Both the position numbers and the translations under genes were made by a program. Positions 1-8,711 of a stretch of 64,000 nt of DNA are shown here, piece by piece. Under the pieces are notes generated by a model, which saw only the letters and a list, made by a program, of their open reading frames with translations, made no database searches and had not been told where the DNA came from. Numbering within the stretch: the first letter of the stretch is position 1; each line of letters begins with the position of its first letter. The DNA comes from Leifsonia shinshuensis (lineage in GTDB: Bacteria > Actinomycetota > Actinomycetes > Actinomycetales > Microbacteriaceae): NCBI RefSeq assembly GCF_022606355.1, contig NZ_JAHHZQ010000002.1, forward strand, positions 682,001 to 746,000, read 5' to 3'.

Positions 1-624
1 GAGGCGTGGCGGGCCAAGCGCGACGAATACCTGCAGAAGGAGGTGGACGCGACCCCGGTCGGCGGGCTGACCGAGGACTCGCCGGCGTCGATCGCTGCCG
101 AGGCGATGAAGTGGGACGCCAAGCTCCAAGACTTCCCCGACAGGGACTCGGTGCTTCCGACCCGGATCGGGAACATCATCCGCGCCGGCGAGCGGAGGCC
201 GCTGCCGTCATACGGTCTCGACCCGATCATCGTGTGGCCGCAGTTGTGGCTCGCGCTCCCGGAACAGCCTCGCGCGGATGTCCAGGATGCCCGATCGCGA
301 CTCGATTCGAGTGTCGCCGCCCTCATCTGGGCCGTCCTCGCGGCGCCGGTCGCACTCGTCGGCCTGTGGTGGGGTGTCGTCGGCGTCTTCGTCGCCGCAC
401 TGGTCGCCCTGGCGATCTGGCGGCTCTGGATCCCTGCCGAGGCGCGCGCCTACGCGAGCGTGCTGACCGCGATCTTCGACACCCAGAGGTTCCTGCTGTA
501 CGACGCGCTGCGCCTGCCGCGGCCGAAACGACCGAGGGACGAGGTGCAGGCCGGTCGGGCGCTCACCAGGTGGATCCGGCGGCGGGACCAGGTTCCCGCG
601 AGGTTCGCGTCGCCGCCACGGTAG
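1..624 (+). CDS. C-terminal part of a membrane protein of unknown function (5' end outside window)
   Basis: The frame is open from the first base of the window, so the gene begins upstream; a GTG at 43 is available but nothing requires it. The visible 207 codons start with a charged stretch, then carry two closely spaced hydrophobic segments roughly 100-150 residues into the visible part (AALIWAVLAAPVALVGLWW and VVGVFVAALVALAIW), followed by a basic cytoplasmic-looking tail. I recognise no family. It converges with the SIS gene, the two stop codons being only two bases apart. Confidence 0.7.
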   Translation, partial: EAWRAKRDEYLQKEVDATPVGGLTEDSPASIAAEAMKWDAKLQDFPDRDSVLPTRIGNIIRAGERRPLPSYGLDPIIVWPQLWLALPEQPRADVQDARSRLDSSVAALIWAVLAAPVALVGLWWGVVGVFVAALVALAIWRLWIPAEARAYASVLTAIFDTQRFLLYDALRLPRPKRPRDEVQAGRALTRWIRRRDQVPARFASPPR

Positions 625-626
625 TC

Positions 627-1664
627 CTAGGCCGCCCGCACCGGCAGCTTCGTGTCGTCCTGGTGGTACAGGAACTCCTCGAGCGGGTACGGCCTGTGCC
701 CGATCGCGGACGCGATGGCCAGCTGGCCGATCACCGTCTCGACGATGGACCGCTCGAAGTGGCCGAGCCCGGCAGGCACCGTGACGACGGTGAGGCCGGG
801 GTGGCCCGACGACGGCACGTCCGCGGCGGCGGCCGCCGTGACCAGCACGACGCGCACCCCCGCATCGAGCACGGAGGACGGGATGCTCGTCTCGCGCCCG
901 TCGCCGAACAGCACGAGAACGTCGTCGGCCGACAGCACCTCCATCGGGCCGTGCAGGTACTGGTAGGTCTCGAACGCGCTGCTCGGGGTGCGCAGGCCCT
1001 CGCGGACCATGAGCGAGAGCTCGGCGGCGGCGGCGAGCGAAGCGCCCCTCCCGACGACGTCGATGCTCGTCGCCTGCGCGAGGACGGCGCCGACCGTCTC
1101 GGCGATCGATGCATAGTCGCGGAGGGCGTCGGCGGCCCGGCCGGGGAGCCGCGCGGCCTCCGCGCCGGTGTCGAGCGCTCCGACGCGGTCGAGGAGCAGG
1201 GCGTAGGCGAGGATCGTCGCGGTGTATCCGCTCGTGTAGACCGGGGAGTCGGGGAAGCCGCCGAGACCGAGCACGACGTCGGTCGCCTCCCGGATCGGCT
1301 GGTCGGGGAAGTTCGTGATGCCGATCCGTGAGCCCTCTGGCAGGGCGCCGGCGGCGGCGAGCGGCTCGGGACTCCGACCCGACTCGGACACGACGATCGC
1401 GTGGTCGGCGCGGACGACGGCCAGGCCGTCCGCCACGTCGGAGGCGATCACCGCGGTGGCGGGCCGCCCCTTCTCCGCGAGCGCGGCCACCGGCACGTGC
1501 GCCGAGTTGAGGGAGGCGCCCATCGCCACGATGGCGACGCTCTCGTCTGCGCCCCAACCGGGGAGCGCCGCCGCGTCGAGATCGCGCGAGACGGTCTCGA
1601 GGGCGAGCTGCAGGTTGGCGGGCTGGGCGTTCATGGCGTCGATGAAGGAAGCAGTGGGTTCCAT
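627..1664 (-). CDS. SIS-domain sugar isomerase/deaminase (AgaS/GlmS-like)
   Basis: This 345-residue protein has the layout of a double SIS (sugar isomerase) protein. The first phosphosugar-binding part includes VAIVAMGASLNSAHVP and the second lies after the central GRGASLAAAAELSLM stretch. There is no N-terminal glutaminase domain, so it resembles the isomerase half of GlmS or AgaS-type ketose-amine deaminases. It is the last gene of a minus-strand operon with a GlcNAc-kinase-like protein and a sugar ABC importer. Conversion of an imported and phosphorylated amino sugar is the likely role. The exact substrate cannot be read from the sequence. Confidence 0.8.
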   Translation of the reverse strand: MEPTASFIDAMNAQPANLQLALETVSRDLDAAALPGWGADESVAIVAMGASLNSAHVPVAALAEKGRPATAVIASDVADGLAVVRADHAIVVSESGRSPEPLAAAGALPEGSRIGITNFPDQPIREATDVVLGLGGFPDSPVYTSGYTATILAYALLLDRVGALDTGAEAARLPGRAADALRDYASIAETVGAVLAQATSIDVVGRGASLAAAAELSLMVREGLRTPSSAFETYQYLHGPMEVLSADDVLVLFGDGRETSIPSSVLDAGVRVVLVTAAAAADVPSSGHPGLTVVTVPAGLGHFERSIVETVIGQLAIASAIGHRPYPLEEFLYHQDDTKLPVRAA

Positions 1665-1701
1665 GGTCGTCTTTCTCGATGAGAGGGTCGGGTTCGGGAG
1701 G

Positions 1702-2550
1702 TCAGCCCTTGACGGCGCCGGCGGCCATGCCGCTGACGACGTAGCGCTGGAAGACCATCGCCACGATGATCGGAGGGAGGGCAGCCAGGATGCCGCCGGC
1801 GGCCACCAGCCCGAAGTCGGTGGTGTAGCGTCCGGCGAACTCGCTGATCGCGACCGGCAGCGTCTTCGCGGCGTTCGACGACGTGAAGATGAGCGCGTAC
1901 ATGAACTCGTCCCAGGCGAGCAGGAACGCGAACATCAGCGCGGCGAAGATACCGGGCCGCGCGGCGGGGAGGATGACCCGGAACAGCGCTCCGAGCCGGC
2001 TCGTGCCGTCGATGCGCGCGGCCTCCTCCAGCTCCTCGGGGATGGTCAGGAAGTAGTTGCTGAGGATCCAGAGCACGAACGGCACGACCAGCGAGCAGTC
2101 GACGATGATCAGCCCGGTGACGGTGTCCAGCAGCCCGAGCGAGTTGAGGATGAGGTATAGCGGGATCAGCAGCGCGATCTGCGGGAGCATGTAGGTCGCG
2201 AGGAACAGGATCAGTACGGCCTGCCGGAACCGGAACCGCAGCCTCGCGAAGGCGTAGGCGCCGAGGATGCCCACGATCATCGAGATGCCGACCGTTCCGA
2301 CAGCGACGATCGTCGTGTTGGCGAGCGCCGCGCGGAAGGTGGCGCCGACGCTGTCCGCCCCACCCCGGAAGATCAGCTCGTACCGGCTCCAGTCCAGCGT
2401 GTCCGGGATCCATTGCAGCGGGGTGGAGATGAGCACGCGCTGGGGAGTCACGCTGGCGAGCACCATCCACCCGAACGGCAGCAGGATCACCAGCGAGACG
2501 ACGATCGCCGCGAGGTGGATCAGGATCGAGTTGCGTTTGGCGTGTCTCAC
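1702..2550 (-). CDS. Sugar ABC transporter permease, MalG type
   Basis: A 282-residue inner-membrane permease of the carbohydrate-uptake-1 ABC family. Six hydrophobic segments are visible, starting with LIHLAAIVVSLVILLPFGW, and the EAA loop reads EELEEAARIDGTSRLGALF. The GTG start at 2550 is chosen because GTGA overlaps the stop of the upstream permease, giving translational coupling. It should pair with the MalF-type permease to form the translocation channel. No ATPase gene is present in the operon, so a shared MsiK-type ATPase elsewhere in the genome is expected. Confidence 0.9.
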   Translation of the reverse strand: MRHAKRNSILIHLAAIVVSLVILLPFGWMVLASVTPQRVLISTPLQWIPDTLDWSRYELIFRGGADSVGATFRAALANTTIVAVGTVGISMIVGILGAYAFARLRFRFRQAVLILFLATYMLPQIALLIPLYLILNSLGLLDTVTGLIIVDCSLVVPFVLWILSNYFLTIPEELEEAARIDGTSRLGALFRVILPAARPGIFAALMFAFLLAWDEFMYALIFTSSNAAKTLPVAISEFAGRYTTDFGLVAAGGILAALPPIIVAMVFQRYVVSGMAAGAVKG

Positions 2551-3503
2551 AGCAGGCTCATCTCGGATCGGCGCAGCAGGCGGAGGTAGAAGAACGTCAG
2601 GGCCAGGATGACGAGCACGATGATGTACGACAGCGCGGCTCCCACCCCGAAGTTCTGGTCGGAGAAGGCCGTCGTGTACGCGTAGTAGGCGACGGTCTGG
2701 GTGCCGTTGACGGGGCCGCCGCGCGTCATCGCGTAGATGATGTCGAAGACCTTGAACGCCTCGACGGTGCGCAGCACGAGCACAACGGAGATCGACGGCA
2801 CGAGCATCGGCAGGACGATCGACCGGAAGATGCGCGGCCAGCTCGCCCGGTCGACCTTCGCCGCCTCGTAGAGCTCGGACGGGATGGAGGTCAGGCCTGC
2901 AAGCAGGAAGAACGCCACCAGCGGCGTGGTCTTCCAGACGTCGGCGACGATCACCGCGTTGAGCGCGGTGGTCGGGTCGCCGAGCCACGCCTGGTACTGG
3001 TCGATGATCCCGAGCTGGGTCAGGGCCGCGTTGAGTGCGCCGTACTGCGCGTTGAAGATGCCCTTCCACATCGCGGCGTTGACGATCGTCGGGATCGCCC
3101 ACGGGATGATGACGATCGCGCGGAACAGCCAGCGCGCGCGGAGCTTCGCGTTCAGCAGGCCCGCCACGATGAGCCCGAAGACGAGCTCGAGCGCCGTCGA
3201 CACGATCGTGAAGTAGAGGGTGCGGCCCATCGCCGCCCAGAACCCCGACGAGGTGAGGACGCCGACGTAGTTCTGCAGCCCGACGAACGGGGTGTCGGTC
3301 GCCAGTGCCGAATTGACCTCGAAGAACGAGATCAGCAGGGTTCGCAGGATCGGGTAGACGATCACCCCGAAGACGGCGATAGCGGCAGGCAGGAGCAGCC
3401 AGAAGGCCAGCCTCCCCTGATTGTCGCGCCTGCGCCGGGTGCGGCGCTCCCGTACGGGGGAGCGCCGTTCCGTCTCGACTCCGGCGACCGACACGCCGGT
3501 CAC
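2547..3503 (-). CDS. Sugar ABC transporter permease, MalF type
   Basis: A 318-residue permease with a basic cytoplasmic N-terminus, a first membrane segment at LAFWLLLPAAIAVFGVIVYP and the EAA motif ELYEAAKVDRASWPRIFRS. The GTG start at 3503 overlaps the stop of the binding-protein gene (GTGA), and the 3' end overlaps the MalG-type gene in the same way. It would form the channel heterodimer for the sugar captured by the adjacent lipoprotein. Family assignment is firm; the substrate is inferred from the kinase and SIS neighbours. Confidence 0.9.
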   Translation of the reverse strand: MTGVSVAGVETERRSPVRERRTRRRRDNQGRLAFWLLLPAAIAVFGVIVYPILRTLLISFFEVNSALATDTPFVGLQNYVGVLTSSGFWAAMGRTLYFTIVSTALELVFGLIVAGLLNAKLRARWLFRAIVIIPWAIPTIVNAAMWKGIFNAQYGALNAALTQLGIIDQYQAWLGDPTTALNAVIVADVWKTTPLVAFFLLAGLTSIPSELYEAAKVDRASWPRIFRSIVLPMLVPSISVVLVLRTVEAFKVFDIIYAMTRGGPVNGTQTVAYYAYTTAFSDQNFGVGAALSYIIVLVILALTFFYLRLLRRSEMSLL

Positions 3504-4801
3504 TTCTGGCTCGCGTTGGCGGCCGCGACCGCGTCGTCGAGGGCCTGCTGCGGGCTCTTCTTGCCGAGCAGTGCGTTCTGCAGCTCGACCTGGATGGCCT
3601 GCGAGACGGTGTTGTAGTTCGGCACCGGCGGGCGCAGGATCATCGAGTCGTAGGCTTTGCCCGCCGCGGCGAACACCTCGGGGTTCGTCTTGGTGATCTC
3701 CGGCTTGGTGTAGCTGGCCTTCCAGTTCGTCATGGAGCTGGTGACGTACTTGTCCTGCACGGCCTCGCTCGTCATGTACTCGATGAACTTCCACGCGGCC
3801 GCCTGGTGCTTCGACTTCGCGCCGATCGCGAGAGCCATCGAGCCGTTCACTCCGGGGTTGTCCCCGTTCGGGCCGGTCGGCGGCACCGTGACGGCGACCT
3901 GGCCGACGACCTTCGAGATCGAGGGGTCGTTCTGGTCGCGGAACGTGGACTCCCAGTTCAGCTCCATCGCGGTCTTGCCGGCCGCCATGGACTTGTCGGT
4001 GTCGTCCTCCAGGAAGGTCGTCGATGCCGGGTCGGTGAGACCGTCGTCGATCGACTTCTTCATGAACTCCAGGGCCTGGACTCCCGCGCCCTTGTTGATG
4101 TCGAGCTTGCCGCTGGAGTCGGTGAACTGGCCGCCGAACGCGCCGAGCAGCTCGGCGTAGTCGCAGACGAGGGCCTCGGCCTGCGACCAGCTCCACGAGA
4201 TCGGGTACTGCACGATCCCGGCGTCCTTGAGCTTCTTCGCGACCGCGAGGACGCCGTCCCAGGTCTTGACGTCGTCGGGGCCGGCGCCGACCTTGGCCAG
4301 CATGTCCTTGTTGTAGAAGAACAGCTTCGTGGAGGGGCCCCACGGCACGCCGTAGTACTTGCCCTGGTATTCGGCGCTGCTGAGCGCGCCGCCGAGCATC
4401 TCGGACTTCCAGCTCGACGGGAAGTTCTTCGTCACGTCGGTGATGATGCCCTTGGAGGCGAACTCCGCCGGCCAGATCACGTCGAGGTGCACGACGTCGT
4501 ACGTGCCGGCCGGTGCCGAGGTGACGATCTTGTCGTGCAGCGCCTCGTAAGCGACGAACGTCGGCTTGACCGTGATCTTCGGGTTCTTCGCCTCGAAGTC
4601 CTTGATCATCGAGTTGACGTCGGACTCTGAATAGCCCGCCTGCTTCATGAAGAGCGCGTTGATCGTTCCGGTGCCGTCGCCTTGGCTGCCGCCGCCGGAA
4701 CTGGCTCCCGTCACGCTGCACGCGCTGAGGGCGAGCGCGGCCACCGCCGCGAGCCCGACGCCGGCGAGCGTTCGACGTCGCCGAGGGGATGTGATTCTCA
4801 T
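3500..4801 (-). CDS. Sugar-binding lipoprotein of ABC importer
   Basis: A 433-residue extracellular solute-binding protein (family 1). The N-terminus has an arginine-rich n-region, a hydrophobic core and the lipobox LSAC near residues 25-28, so the mature protein is probably acylated on cysteine and held at the outer face of the membrane. Later motifs such as YDVVHLDVIWPAEFA and AAWKFIEYMTS are typical of the family. The ATG at 4801 overlaps the kinase stop (ATGA), which fixes the start. Confidence 0.93.
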   Translation of the reverse strand: MRITSPRRRRTLAGVGLAAVAALALSACSVTGASSGGGSQGDGTGTINALFMKQAGYSESDVNSMIKDFEAKNPKITVKPTFVAYEALHDKIVTSAPAGTYDVVHLDVIWPAEFASKGIITDVTKNFPSSWKSEMLGGALSSAEYQGKYYGVPWGPSTKLFFYNKDMLAKVGAGPDDVKTWDGVLAVAKKLKDAGIVQYPISWSWSQAEALVCDYAELLGAFGGQFTDSSGKLDINKGAGVQALEFMKKSIDDGLTDPASTTFLEDDTDKSMAAGKTAMELNWESTFRDQNDPSISKVVGQVAVTVPPTGPNGDNPGVNGSMALAIGAKSKHQAAAWKFIEYMTSEAVQDKYVTSSMTNWKASYTKPEITKTNPEVFAAAGKAYDSMILRPPVPNYNTVSQAIQVELQNALLGKKSPQQALDDAVAAANASQK

Positions 4802-5754
4802 GGCTTCCTCCGTGATGGTGTTGATGGTGCGAAGGGGACAGCGTCGGCCGCCTCCGTGAGTCGCCTGGCCATCGCGAGCGCGCCCTCGACAGGGGGCGCG
4901 GCGAGCAGATGGACGGCGTGTCCGAGTCCGCGGGCGCGGAGGCGCTCGCGGAAGGCCCGCAGCAGGCGTGGCTGGTGCGTGATGACCCCGCCGGCGCAGA
5001 CGACGTGATCGCCGACCGCTCCGTGGCGGTGGACGAGCTGCACGCTGCGGGCCAGCTCGTCGGCGGCCTGGTCGATGACCTGCGCCGCTCGCGGGCTCCC
5101 CGCGTCGGCGGCGGCGAAGACGAGCGGTGCGGCCGCGCCCCACCGGGTGATGCGGGGGTGGACGGTCAGGGCGTTCGACAGTCCGACGATGTCGTCGACA
5201 TCGAAGTGGGTGAACAGTGCGTCGGCGAGCTGATCGAGGCTCTCCCGCTCGTCGACGGCGTCGAACAGCGAGCGGACGGCGTCGCGGACGAGCGCGGGCG
5301 CGCTCCCGGGGTCGTTCAGGATGTAGCCGTAGCCTCCCGCGGTGACCGGGGAGCCGTCGGCGCGCCTGCCGACGACCTTGGAGCCCGTTCCGGCGATGAC
5401 GGCGATGGCTTCGTCGAAGCCGGCGGCCGGGCCGAGGAGTTCGACGTCGTTGACGGTCCAGGTGAGCCCGGGGCGGGCGTCGGCGAGGGCGGTCTGAAAG
5501 GCTTCGGCCTGCGCGTCGCTGTCGAGGCCGTGCGCGCCGACGGCCAGTGCGGCATCCTCGGCGCCGGGGAGGTGGCCGAAGAGCGCCAGCAGGCGCTCGA
5601 CGCTGGCCGGGGAGTCCAGCCGGCCGTCCGCCTGCCATTCGGCCGTGGGAACCGAGCGGTCGAGGAGCGTCACGCCGGTGGATTCTGCGCGGACGTGCGT
5701 CTTCGTACCGCCGATGTCGATCCCAACGATCACACGCCGCTCCTCTGTCGTCAT
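4798..5754 (-). CDS. BadF/BadG-type ATPase, N-acetylglucosamine kinase-like
   Basis: A 318-residue sugar kinase of the ASKHA fold. The phosphate-1 loop reads VGIDIGGTKTHVRAES at the N-terminus, and a second glycine-rich phosphate motif (AVIAGTGSKVVGRRADG) follows mid-protein, as in eukaryotic-type GlcNAc kinases and BadF ATPases. It is the first gene of the operon, directly behind a symmetric operator-like region. With the SIS protein this suggests phosphorylation and then isomerisation/deamination of an imported amino sugar. Glucosamine or N-acetylglucosamine as substrate is inference from context. Confidence 0.85.
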   Translation of the reverse strand: MTTEERRVIVGIDIGGTKTHVRAESTGVTLLDRSVPTAEWQADGRLDSPASVERLLALFGHLPGAEDAALAVGAHGLDSDAQAEAFQTALADARPGLTWTVNDVELLGPAAGFDEAIAVIAGTGSKVVGRRADGSPVTAGGYGYILNDPGSAPALVRDAVRSLFDAVDERESLDQLADALFTHFDVDDIVGLSNALTVHPRITRWGAAAPLVFAAADAGSPRAAQVIDQAADELARSVQLVHRHGAVGDHVVCAGGVITHQPRLLRAFRERLRARGLGHAVHLLAAPPVEGALAMARRLTEAADAVPFAPSTPSRRKP

Positions 5755-5781
5755 TGCCAGGCACCTGGCCGTGAGGCCGGG

Positions 5782-5833
5782 AACTTCTCCCGATCGGTCG
5801 ATTACTTCTTTCCGATCGGAGTGAGAAGAAGTT
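5782..5833. promoter_or_regulatory. Putative operator of the amino-sugar operon (ROK repressor target)
   Basis: The gap upstream of the kinase holds two copies of the palindrome CCGATCGG (5790-5797 and 5812-5819). They are framed on the outside by AACTTCTC on the left and GAGAAGAAGTT on the right, so the whole 52-base block is nearly an inverted repeat. It lies between the kinase start and the end of the ROK regulator gene. A ROK repressor is the obvious candidate to bind it, which is an inference. Confidence 0.55.
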
Positions 5834-5878
5834 GGAATGACACTAGAAGCACCACCGGCCGTCTGTCAAGAGCAGCGG

Positions 5879-7099
5879 TCAGAAGTCGATGTAGGCGAAT
5901 CCGTTCACCTCGGCGGCAGCGAGTTCGGCGATCCCCAGGAGCACGCCGTCGTCACGATGCGTCGCCGCGGCGACCCGCGGCACCCGGATGATCCTGCCGC
6001 GGAGCCGCTGCTCGATCTCGGGGATCACCGTCGCCTCGTCTCCGGCGAAGCTGCTGCCGAAGACGACCAGCTCGGGATCGAGGACGATGACGAGGGCGGC
6101 CACCGCGATCGCGACCATGTCGAGGATCTCGTCGGCCATCTCGCGGGCGTCGGGATCGCCGGTGCGTGCGAGCTCGAACACGTCCTCGGCCGTGATGGTG
6201 CCGGAGGGCGGGAGGGCCATGCCGCGTTCGCGTGCGCGCCGGGTGAGCGCGAGCGACCCGATGCGGTCTTCGAGGTCGCCGTGCTCGTCGTACGAACGCT
6301 CCAGCGACGAGCGCTCCATCAGCAGGTAGCCGATCTCGCCGGCCTCCGCCCGCGCGCCGCGGTACAGCTCGCCGTTGGTGATGATCCCGGCGCCGAGGCC
6401 GTTCTCGAGGAAGATGGCGACCAGACTCGAGAGGCCTTTGCCCGTCCCCGCGTGCAGCTCGCCGAACGCGAGCGCGTTGGCGTCGTTCTCGACCACGATC
6501 GGAACCGTCGTCCGTTCGCGCAGGAGCGTGCCGAACGGAACGCCGGTCCACCCGAACTCCGGCATCGTGCCGACGACGCCGTCGGGCTGCTCCACGACGC
6601 CCGGCACGGCGATGCCGGCGGCCAGGCAGGGCGTGCCGAGGGACTCCGCGGTGGAGATGAGCTCGTCGAACAGCCCGAACACGCGATCCAGCTGGGCCTG
6701 CTGGTCGGCGAGCCGTTCGTCCTCCGGAGCCTCCTTGGTCGCGCGGGGGCCGAGCTCGATCGTGCGCCGGAAGACGATGGTGCCGTCGAAGTCCACGAGG
6801 ATCCCCGTCACGACGTCGGCCCGCAGCTGGATCGCGGCGACCAGGCGCGAACTGCCGGCGTACCGCAGGAGGACGGAGGGCCGCCCGCCGCGCGACGGCT
6901 CCTGGCCGGCGGCGACGACGAGCCCCTCGTCGACGAGCGTCGCGGTGAGCCGGTTGATGGTCGCCGGGGCGAGCCCGGTCATCGCGCCGAGCTGCTGTCG
7001 TGACAGCGGCCCCGACGCCCGCAGGGCTTCGATGATGGCGGTCTGGTTGACGCGCGCGAGCGTGCTCGTCGTCGCCGTGCCCCCTGCGCGTCGTGCCAC
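5879..7099 (-). CDS. ROK-family transcriptional repressor
   Basis: A 406-residue NagC/XylR-type regulator. Residues about 12-75 form a winged helix-turn-helix (SRQQLGAMTGLAPATINRLTATLVDEGLV), and the rest is a ROK sugar-binding fold (VVENDANALAFGELHAG, GLGAGIITNGELYRGARAEAGEIGYL). It sits directly upstream of the kinase-ABC-SIS operon on the same strand and most likely represses it until a phosphorylated or free amino sugar binds. A short inverted repeat in front of its own start suggests autoregulation. Confidence 0.9.
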   Translation of the reverse strand: MARRAGGTATTSTLARVNQTAIIEALRASGPLSRQQLGAMTGLAPATINRLTATLVDEGLVVAAGQEPSRGGRPSVLLRYAGSSRLVAAIQLRADVVTGILVDFDGTIVFRRTIELGPRATKEAPEDERLADQQAQLDRVFGLFDELISTAESLGTPCLAAGIAVPGVVEQPDGVVGTMPEFGWTGVPFGTLLRERTTVPIVVENDANALAFGELHAGTGKGLSSLVAIFLENGLGAGIITNGELYRGARAEAGEIGYLLMERSSLERSYDEHGDLEDRIGSLALTRRARERGMALPPSGTITAEDVFELARTGDPDAREMADEILDMVAIAVAALVIVLDPELVVFGSSFAGDEATVIPEIEQRLRGRIIRVPRVAAATHRDDGVLLGIAELAAAEVNGFAYIDF

Positions 7100-7117
7100 C
7101 AGAACACCTTCCGTCGT

Positions 7118-7131
7118 AGTTCGGAAGAACT
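7118..7131. promoter_or_regulatory. Small inverted repeat upstream of the ROK gene
   Basis: AGTTC-GGAA-GAACT lies 18 bases upstream of the ROK start codon, and its arms resemble the AACTTC arms of the operator before the kinase gene. It could be an autoregulatory site. The match is short, so confidence is low. Confidence 0.35.
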
Positions 7132-7169
7132 TTACTATCCGTGTGGAAGGAACGGGGTGCAGTGTCCGA

Positions 7170-8009
7170 CTATGACCGGAACGGCGCTGCCGTCGGGAAG
7201 TGCTTGCGCAGCATCACGCCGATCCCGTCCTCGTCGTTCGACAGCGTCCGCTCGATCGACGGGCTCGCGGCGAGACCCCGGGGAGCGTTGGCCATGAGGA
7301 CTCCGACGCCGGCGTTCTCGAGAAGCTCGAGGTCGGACAGGCTGTCCCCGAAGGCGATGACGTCGCCGAGCTCCCGGCCGAGGTGCCGCGCCAGCGCGGC
7401 GACCGCCGGGAGCTTGACCGCGTGGGAGGAGCTGATCTCGATGACGTGCGGCACACGGTGGATGAACGCCTCCGCTCCCACGTCGCGCAGCGGGTCCTCC
7501 AGGGCGTCCAGCGCCGCGCCCTCGCCGCGGAACATCAGCTTGAACACGGTGTCCGATGCGACCGCGTCGGCCCGCACGCGGTCGGCGCCGACGGCGGTCG
7601 GCCACACGGAGGTGTTCCTGGCCTCCCGGAGGCCCCAGTAGTCCAGCCGGTTCACGAACCAGTCGTCGCGCGTGTAGACGCCGATGTGGACGTCCGTCGC
7701 CGCGGCGAGCTCGAGGAACCGAGCCGTCGCCGCCGGGTCGAGCGGCGTCTCGGACAGCGTCGTGAACCCGCCGTCCGCCTCCCGCGCCCAGACGAGCGCC
7801 CCTCCGTAGGTGGCGTACGACGACCGGACGCCGAGCTGCTCCTCGATCAGCGCGGTGGACTGCGGGCCGCGTGCGGTGACGAGGATGACGTGGACGCCCT
7901 CCGTCTCGGCGACCCGGCGGATCTCCGACGAGGTGAAGCTCGCGATGCGCTTGTCCGAGCCGATCAGGGTGCCGTCGATGTCGAGCGCCAGGATGCGCAG
8001 TCCGCTCAC
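7170..8009 (-). CDS. Cof-type HAD-IIB phosphatase
   Basis: A 279-residue haloacid dehalogenase-superfamily hydrolase. Motif I is ALDIDGTLIGSDKR with the nucleophile and acid/base aspartates, motif II lies in VILVTARGPQS, the lysine motif is around AVKLPAVAALA, and motif IV is AFGDSLSDLELLENAG. The serine replaces the glycine/asparagine usual in GDGxND, but both acidic residues remain. It is probably a cytosolic sugar-phosphate or nucleotide phosphatase. It follows no obvious operon, though it lies just upstream of the ROK gene and could serve the same sugar pathway. Confidence 0.87.
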   Translation of the reverse strand: MSGLRILALDIDGTLIGSDKRIASFTSSEIRRVAETEGVHVILVTARGPQSTALIEEQLGVRSSYATYGGALVWAREADGGFTTLSETPLDPAATARFLELAAATDVHIGVYTRDDWFVNRLDYWGLREARNTSVWPTAVGADRVRADAVASDTVFKLMFRGEGAALDALEDPLRDVGAEAFIHRVPHVIEISSSHAVKLPAVAALARHLGRELGDVIAFGDSLSDLELLENAGVGVLMANAPRGLAASPSIERTLSNDEDGIGVMLRKHFPTAAPFRS

Positions 8010-8120
8010 GCCGCGACCTCCCGTTCGCTTGGGGCCTCTTCACCCTAGCGGGACGGCACCTCAGCGGGCCGCCGGCGACGGGTTCTTCGGCAGCCGATCA
8101 GGTCGTCGAGCCCGTGATTC

Positions 8121-8136
8121 GTGACAGGGAGGTCAC
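8121..8136. promoter_or_regulatory. GTGAC-N6-GTCAC inverted repeat between divergent genes
   Basis: In the 192-base gap between the HAD gene and the divergent NTF2-like gene, GTGAC (8121-8125) and GTCAC (8132-8136) form a short inverted repeat embedded in a longer ATTCG...CAATTCG context. It could be an operator for a small dimeric regulator. No partner regulator is evident nearby. Confidence 0.25.
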
Positions 8137-8201
8137 AATTCGTCGCGCTGATCGGTCTCAGCTGGTGACGGAGGACGAACACTCCGGAGGGAGGCGATCG
8201 G

Positions 8202-8657
8202 ATGTCCGCGATCGCACAAGGCTCGAGTCGGCCGACGCTTCGCCCGGCGCTCGCCCGATTCGGGTGGGCCACCTGGGAGTGGCTCGCGATGCCGCTCCAC
8301 TACCGCGCGGTGCACCGGCTGCACGTGGCCGCCGAGACCGGGGACCGCGCGCGCTTGAGCGCGCTGCTCGCGCCGACGGTCTCTGTGGTCGTCGACTCCG
8401 GGACCGGTGTCGCTTCGGGGGTCCGCGTGATCCAGGGCGTCGCCGACGCGACCGTGGTGCTCGAACACGGCTTCAAGCGGATGGATGGAGTGCTGGTCGA
8501 CGAACGGTCGGTCAACAACCAGGCGGGGCTGATCATCAGCCGTGCCGGAGCCCCGATCGCTTCCGTCGCCGTGGACTTCACCGGCCGTCTCGTCTCGACG
8601 GTCTGGGTGCGCCTCGACCCGGCGGGGCGACGGCACTGGAACACCGTGTACGCGTGA
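8202..8657 (+). CDS. NTF2/SnoaL-like protein resembling the C-terminal domain of ECF sigma factors
   Basis: A 151-residue protein with a good ribosome binding site (GGAGG upstream of ATG 8202). The order of segments (VHRLHVAAETGDRARLSALLAPTVSVVVDSG, then a VNNQAGLIISRAG strand, then VDFTGRLVSTVWVRLDP) follows the NTF2-like fold found as SnoaL enzymes and as the C-terminal regulatory domain of SigJ/ECF41 sigma factors. There is no sigma-2 or sigma-4 region. Its function is unknown. A fragment of a related C-terminus follows about 60 bases downstream. Confidence 0.6.
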   Translation: MSAIAQGSSRPTLRPALARFGWATWEWLAMPLHYRAVHRLHVAAETGDRARLSALLAPTVSVVVDSGTGVASGVRVIQGVADATVVLEHGFKRMDGVLVDERSVNNQAGLIISRAGAPIASVAVDFTGRLVSTVWVRLDPAGRRHWNTVYA

Positions 8658-8711
8658 GCGGATGATCCGCTGGGCCGGCGTGGCGCCCCCAGAACGGCAC
8701 GTCATAGATCT

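Noticed and set aside
8045-8272. 75-codon minus-strand frame across the HAD/NTF2 divergent gap
   Set aside because: It overlaps the well supported start of the NTF2-like gene and has no ribosome binding site or family resemblance.
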